In this document: positions 7,614 to 10,835 of the stretch, one piece after another
How the letters are laid out: each line of letters begins with the position of its first letter
How positions within the stretch are numbered: the first letter of the stretch is position 1
DNA from: an archaeon
Lineage (GTDB): Archaea; Thermoproteota; Nitrososphaeria; Nitrososphaerales; Nitrosopumilaceae
Assembly: GCA_005240025.1 (NCBI GenBank)
Contig: SBBK01000105.1
Coordinates: 1 to 10,835 of the forward strand
DNA: 10,835 bases
Direction of reading: 5' to 3'
Position numbers and translations under genes: made by a program
Notes under the pieces: generated by a model
Databases searched by the model: none
Told to the model about the DNA's origin: nothing
What the model saw: the letters and a program-made list of their open reading frames with translations, nothing else

Positions 7614-9134
7614 ATGCAAAAACGCAATGGAGTGATAGGTCTAGAGTCATCTTTAATTATAATCGCATTTTTGATAGTGGCGTCAGTTCTTGCTTACGCA
7701 GTAGTGAATAGCGGGTTTTCCACCACCCAGAAAACAAAAACAACGATTGTGGAGGGCCTTCAGGGAACAGGCAGTGGCTTGGAAGTATCGTCCCTGGTGT
7801 CAGGCCAGATGTGCATAGAGTCAGGGACCAGCTGCAACCAGTCATCTCTTGGCCTTGTGTCCATTCCGCTCAGGCCGGCAGGAGGGGGGTCTTTTGCAGA
7901 TCTCACCCCATCAAATATTGCCATCAGATATCAGGGTGACAGTGTCCAGTACGACAACATCTACAGGGGAATAGTTGACGTTACAAAATCCATCATATAT
8001 GTTGCCGATACATCAAACAACAGAGCCCAGATCATAGATTCTGGCGGGAAATTTCTATCAAAGTTTGGAAGTGCCGGTGCAGGAGCTGGCCAGATGAACT
8101 TTCCCTATGGGATTGCTGCAGGCAAATCTGGAGTTATTTACATCGCTGACACATTCAACCACAGAATACAGATCTTTGATTCTGCAGGAAAGTTTCAATC
8201 GTCGTTTGGCGGATTCGGTTTTGGTAATGGACAGTTTTTCTTGCCCATTGGAGTGGATGTTGGTCCAGATGGCAGCATCTATGTTGCCGATACGTTCAAC
8301 CACCGCATACAGATCTTTGATTCTGCAGGAAATTTCAAGTCCAAGTTTGGCAGTTTTGGCGCAGGCAATGGGCAATTTAATAGTCCTACTCGAGTATCTG
8401 TAGACGAGTCAGGAAAGATATTTGTCGCAGATACATCAAATCACCGAATCCAGGTCTTTGATTCGTCAGGCTCGTTTTTGTTTCGTTTTGGCAGTTCCGG
8501 TGCTGGGAATGGGCAATTTTCTTTCCCGTATGGAATTGAGGCAAAAAAAGACAGAATTTTTGTTGCTGACACATTCAACCACCGCATCCAGGTGTTCAGC
8601 AGCTCTGGCAGCTTTTTGTTTGCATTTGGAAGTTTTGGAGCGGCTAATGGACAGTTCAATTTTCCATACGAAGTCGACGTTGATGATGATTCCAACATAT
8701 ACGTTGTTGAATCCACCAACAACCGCATCCAGATTTTTAATGGTTATGGTGTGTTTTTATCTGCCTTTGGAACAGCCGGGTCAGGCAACGGGCAGTTTAA
8801 CGCGCCCAGAGGATTGTCTGTTTTGTCATATGACGGCTCTGCCAGCTCAAGTGTAGGACTGGGGGCAGGCCAGGGGTTGTTTACAACAAAAATTATTTCT
8901 GGAATTGGTCCTGCGGTTGCTTCTACATCTTCCTGGATCTATTGGTCTTCCAGCACGCCAAACTCTGTCTTGAATCATGGTGAGGATGCGGTATTGGTGG
9001 TATCGTTTGCTCCCTCTGAGAGACCCAAGGAATTGGAAGAGTTCCGTGTCGAGGCAGTCCAATCGTCTGGACCAGGCCTGACTGTTCAGCGCGGGGTTCC
9101 AGTAATAAGCGGTTCGGTGGTGGATTTAGGATAA
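7614..9134 (+). CDS. Archaellin-like filament protein with inserted NHL beta-propeller
   Basis: A 506-residue predicted surface filament subunit. Residues 1-6 (MQKRNG) form a short class III (prepilin-like) signal, with predicted FlaK/PibD cleavage after G6. The hydrophobic helix VIGLESSLIIIAFLIVASVL (7-26) continues to about residue 32, followed by GFSTTQKTKTTI (34-45); this matches the archaellin core helix (compare GLDTAIILIAFIITASVLAY in Sulfolobus). Residues 80-106 (LVSIPLRPAG, DLTPSNIAIRY) resemble the start of the archaellin beta-domain. Six NHL repeats occupy about 121-400. The tail from about 422, with GEDAVLVVSF, GLTVQRGVP and final VDLG, resembles the archaellin C-terminus. Without the propeller about 222 residues remain, normal archaellin size. 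The only two cysteines, C67 and C74, could form a disulfide; N75 lies in an NQS sequon. The ATG at 7614 is the only start after an in-frame stop at 7587. The only TATA candidate is weak (near 7590), so readthrough from rfcS is possible. No archaellum motor genes are nearby. It could instead be an archaellin-like adhesive pilin. Confidence 0.87.
   Translation: MQKRNGVIGLESSLIIIAFLIVASVLAYAVVNSGFSTTQKTKTTIVEGLQGTGSGLEVSSLVSGQMCIESGTSCNQSSLGLVSIPLRPAGGGSFADLTPSNIAIRYQGDSVQYDNIYRGIVDVTKSIIYVADTSNNRAQIIDSGGKFLSKFGSAGAGAGQMNFPYGIAAGKSGVIYIADTFNHRIQIFDSAGKFQSSFGGFGFGNGQFFLPIGVDVGPDGSIYVADTFNHRIQIFDSAGNFKSKFGSFGAGNGQFNSPTRVSVDESGKIFVADTSNHRIQVFDSSGSFLFRFGSSGAGNGQFSFPYGIEAKKDRIFVADTFNHRIQVFSSSGSFLFAFGSFGAANGQFNFPYEVDVDDDSNIYVVESTNNRIQIFNGYGVFLSAFGTAGSGNGQFNAPRGLSVLSYDGSASSSVGLGAGQGLFTTKIISGIGPAVASTSSWIYWSSSTPNSVLNHGEDAVLVVSFAPSERPKELEEFRVEAVQSSGPGLTVQRGVPVISGSVVDLG
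7974..8813 (+). repeat. Six tandem NHL repeats (about 46-47 codons each)
   Basis: Each unit follows the NHL pattern: IYVADTxNHRIQIFDSxGxF, then FGSxGxGNGQF and a Pro-containing strand. ADT/NHR-type segments begin near protein residues 131, 178, 225, 272, 318 and 365 (spacing 46-47). Repeats 2 and 3 are nearly identical, including a 26-base exact match (8166-8191 and 8307-8332) exactly 141 bases apart. Repeats 1 and 6 are more divergent (NNRAQII, NNRIQIF). The segment before repeat 1 (YRGIVDV) and the last strand (NAPRGLSV) are each half-units that could close a six-bladed ring. NHL propellers bind proteins, glycans or RNA; the ligand here is unknown. Confidence 0.93.
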
Positions 9135-9172
9135 GCGCAGAGTGTAAGTGAACATTTTGCCTGACCACAATG

Positions 9173-9178
9173 AAAAAA
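9173..9178 (-). terminator. T-run terminator candidate for the SEC-C gene
   Basis: The minus strand reads AATTTTTTCA about 90 bases beyond the stop of the SEC-C gene. Archaeal RNA polymerase often stops at T-rich stretches without a hairpin. It lies just outside the end of the convergent archaellin-like gene. Confidence 0.35.
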
Positions 9179-9217
9179 TTACACAAAATTTGATACCAAA
9201 CTAGATTTTGAAAGTTT

Positions 9218-9239
9218 CAATCCCTGTTTTGTTGGATTG
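9218..9239. terminator. Small hairpin between convergent genes
   Basis: CAATCC (9218-9223) pairs with GGATTG (9234-9239) around a 10-base loop, and two G-T wobble pairs could extend the stem. On the plus strand it precedes the T-rich run at 9257-9267, so it may help end the archaellin-like transcript. The stem is short. Confidence 0.3.
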
Positions 9240-9256
9240 GTGTTTCAGACTCCAAA

Positions 9257-9267
9257 TTTTTGTTTTT
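9257..9267 (+). terminator. T-rich terminator candidate for the archaellin-like gene
   Basis: TTTTTGTTTTT on the plus strand, about 123 bases after the archaellin-like stop and overlapping the stop codon of the convergent SEC-C gene. It fits the T-rich signals used by archaeal RNA polymerase. Confidence 0.4.
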
Positions 9268-10660
9268 AATCTAGGCCAAGTCTTGATTTTAATTTTTTGA
9301 TGTGGGGCGTATCCTTCCATCCGTTGTGCTCGACAATATTCTCCATGTCTTTTATTATGTCACTTAGAAATTCTCTTCCCTGAACAGTCTTTGATGCCTC
9401 CAGAGGAGTCTGACCGCCAAGGGAGGCAATATTTGTTTTAAGCCATGATCTGTAATATTCATCAAAGAATTTTGCAGTAATCTTTGCTGCCAGTTTCTCA
9501 TCAAGCTCATCAGCAGACTCTCCTTCGTGGTCTTGCTCCATACCGTATGTGTCTTCCTCGTACCTGACAAGATCTCCGATGAGTCGCTCTACTATCCTTT
9601 TGGACTTTGCAAGCCTCTGCTCCGACATGCACTCGATATGAAGTCTTTTTCTATCAAATCCAATGTTTGCGACAACTCTGAGGTTTGGTTGCCCCTTCTT
9701 TGTGGAGACATAGTATGATTGATAGGTGACAGCGTCGATCTGTTCTGCTAGCTCGTCCTGCCTGTCGGCCTCTACGATGTCATATCTGTATTCTTTGCCG
9801 AGTCGTCCCGCATATATCAGATCTGGAGATCTGTCAAAGTATTTTTTGATCTTCATTGCGTCCTTGACGGCATATTTTGCTCCGGACACACCAATGATGT
9901 CGCCTTCAGGCGTCATGCGGATAGGATCAGAATTTTTTAAAACACCCAGATACCTGAACATAGAAAGACTGTTTTTTTTAAAATACTCGTCAAGAGCTTT
10001 GCATCCTGAATTGCCGTATTCATTTAGGATGTATTGTTTTATCTTTTTTAGCATCATGTGTGGTATCACACTAACACTGGCTGCGATTCTTGTTATGGTG
10101 CCTATTTGATACAGTCTTGTAAACAAAATGTCATGTCTTGCAAGACTGGCAGATACACTGACATCATGTACAAACAACTGCACACCATCAAAAACATTCT
10201 TTGCAAAAAATCCTACTCCAATTTTGATGTCAGTTACTTCGTAAAGTCTCAAAGCAGAATCAGACCACAGACATGCCGTCTTTGACTCTTGGTCATCAAG
10301 AATGGACTTCATCTCCTCTGCAAATAACTTGATTATTGTAGTATCCTTGCTTTTTAGAATATAATCATGGATGTACCAGTCGTAAAAGTTGGTTCGTTCC
10401 TGCTCGTTCTCTAGGATTTCTGGGTTGTCAGTATATTGCGATATGGCATCCAAACGATCAATTGAGAATCTCTCCGAATCAAAGAATCTTGTTATCTTTT
10501 CCCGTAATGATTCTTCAAGCATGTTCCATCTTCTTCGTTCCTGTTGCAGCGGCAGACAGCATCTTTTGAATTTCCTCTTGCTGCCACAGAGACAGGACTC
10601 ATTTCTGTCTACTAACACAGATGGAGTAACAGCGCCTAACCAATTATGTATTTGGCCCAA
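9266..10660 (-). CDS. SEC-C zinc-motif protein, function unknown
   Basis: A 464-residue soluble protein with no signal peptide or membrane helix. Near the N-terminus is a SEC-C metal-binding motif, C-x-C-x8-C-C (C23, C25, C34, C35; CLCGSKRKFKRCC), of the type found at the end of SecA and in many unrelated proteins. A long mixed alpha/beta middle follows, including FYDWYIHDYIL (92-102), a segment with DSALRLYEV (134-142) and VFDGVQLFVHDVSVSASL (156-173). This resembles bacterial SEC-C proteins of unknown role. Near the C-terminus (402-443) is a segment with WLKTNIASLGGQTPLEA, resembling the LGGKTPREA-type helical element seen at the end of other SEC-C proteins and loosely like toxin-binding antitoxin tails. 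The start is TTG at 10660, the only start codon after the upstream in-frame stop apart from an internal GTG at codon 15. It is convergent with the archaellin-like gene. No function is assigned. Confidence 0.85.
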   Translation of the reverse strand: MGQIHNWLGAVTPSVLVDRNESCLCGSKRKFKRCCLPLQQERRRWNMLEESLREKITRFFDSERFSIDRLDAISQYTDNPEILENEQERTNFYDWYIHDYILKSKDTTIIKLFAEEMKSILDDQESKTACLWSDSALRLYEVTDIKIGVGFFAKNVFDGVQLFVHDVSVSASLARHDILFTRLYQIGTITRIAASVSVIPHMMLKKIKQYILNEYGNSGCKALDEYFKKNSLSMFRYLGVLKNSDPIRMTPEGDIIGVSGAKYAVKDAMKIKKYFDRSPDLIYAGRLGKEYRYDIVEADRQDELAEQIDAVTYQSYYVSTKKGQPNLRVVANIGFDRKRLHIECMSEQRLAKSKRIVERLIGDLVRYEEDTYGMEQDHEGESADELDEKLAAKITAKFFDEYYRSWLKTNIASLGGQTPLEASKTVQGREFLSDIIKDMENIVEHNGWKDTPHIKKLKSRLGLD

Positions 10661-10741
10661 TTTGATTTGAACGGCAGGTAAAGGATTATCTGGTCATCAA
10701 AGGCCTTATCGAAAACCAAGATTTTCACGACATTTATCATA

Positions 10742-10835
10742 TTGGATGAAATAGTTCAACAAAAAACGGTAAAAGATGTTATGTTGAGGAAAACCAAAAA
10801 CAATTTGTAGGATGATGCACTACTTTTGGTGCAGG
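10742..10835 (+). pseudogene. Possible CBS-domain gene start with in-frame TAG
   Basis: From TTG at 10742 the frame reads 22 codons containing IVQQKTVKDVMLRKTKNNL, then TAG at 10808-10810, then DDALLLVQ to the window edge. The segment resembles the opening of a CBS domain (VKDVM, nine positions, DDxLL), and the nine-position spacing holds only if the TAG is counted as one residue. This could be a broken gene, a sequencing error or chance. Too little sequence is present to decide, and no convincing promoter is seen. Confidence 0.2.

Noticed and set aside
8107..8856. Plus- and minus-strand frames across the NHL region that look repetitive
   Set aside because: Their repeats only mirror the tandem NHL codons of the real frame, which has the signal peptide and conserved motifs.
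9211..9250. GTTTCAATCC-type sequence reminiscent of archaeal CRISPR repeats, with GTTTCA seen twice
   Set aside because: Only one copy of the longer element is present and there is no regular repeat-spacer pattern. It is better explained as a small hairpin between convergent genes.
10655..10685. GTTCAAATC on the minus strand, like a tRNA T-loop
   Set aside because: The flanking bases cannot form the T-stem, and no acceptor, D or anticodon arms are found nearby.
10636..10740. 34-codon minus-strand frame with ATG at 10740, overlapping the start of the SEC-C gene
   Set aside because: It has a plausible composition but no promoter, ribosome site or recognisable motif, and it overlaps the SEC-C start in another frame. 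The support is too weak.

Overview
The window is archaeal chromosomal DNA. It encodes the small clamp-loader subunit (RfcS), an archaeal-type MCM, a Gins23-type GINS subunit, the Hel308 repair helicase and an archaellin-type filament protein. It also shows archaeal gene starts: TATA-like boxes about 24-30 nt upstream of starts, little Shine-Dalgarno signal, and several TTG starts. The protein character, the gins23-mcm neighbourhood and the moderate GC content fit a member of the Nitrososphaerota (Thaumarchaeota). That placement is inference, because no rRNA gene is present.

Left part (1-6477, all minus strand): one tight operon reads right to left. It runs gins23 (6477-5962), mcm with an in-frame intein (5965-2810), hel308 (2813-690) and a membrane GlcNAc-1-phosphate-transferase-like gene (689 to beyond the left edge). 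The first two junctions are 4-base ATGA stop/start overlaps. At the third, a TAA stop is followed directly by a TTG start. Helicase, helicase activator and fork-repair helicase are therefore made together, with a glycan-lipid enzyme at the end. The 360-residue intein sits inside the MCM Walker B motif and carries a LAGLIDADG endonuclease domain.

Middle (6478-7546): a 115-base divergent control region holds one TATA-like element for each direction and a perfect 9-bp inverted repeat. From it rfcS is read on the plus strand, so the two main replication transcription units start from one shared region.

Right part (7547-10835): next is the most unusual gene (7614-9134). Its first ~118 and last ~105 residues look like an ordinary archaellin: class III signal peptide, hydrophobic polymerisation helix and C-terminal beta-domain. 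Between them lies a six-repeat NHL beta-propeller of about 285 residues. Removing the propeller leaves a protein of normal archaellin length. This would be a surface filament subunit that displays a propeller. It is followed by a convergent gene (10660-9266, minus) for an uncharacterised protein with an N-terminal SEC-C zinc motif. The last ~95 bases can be read as the start of a CBS-domain protein interrupted by one TAG stop, which is weak evidence.

No tRNA, rRNA, CRISPR array, insertion sequence or replication origin was recognised.
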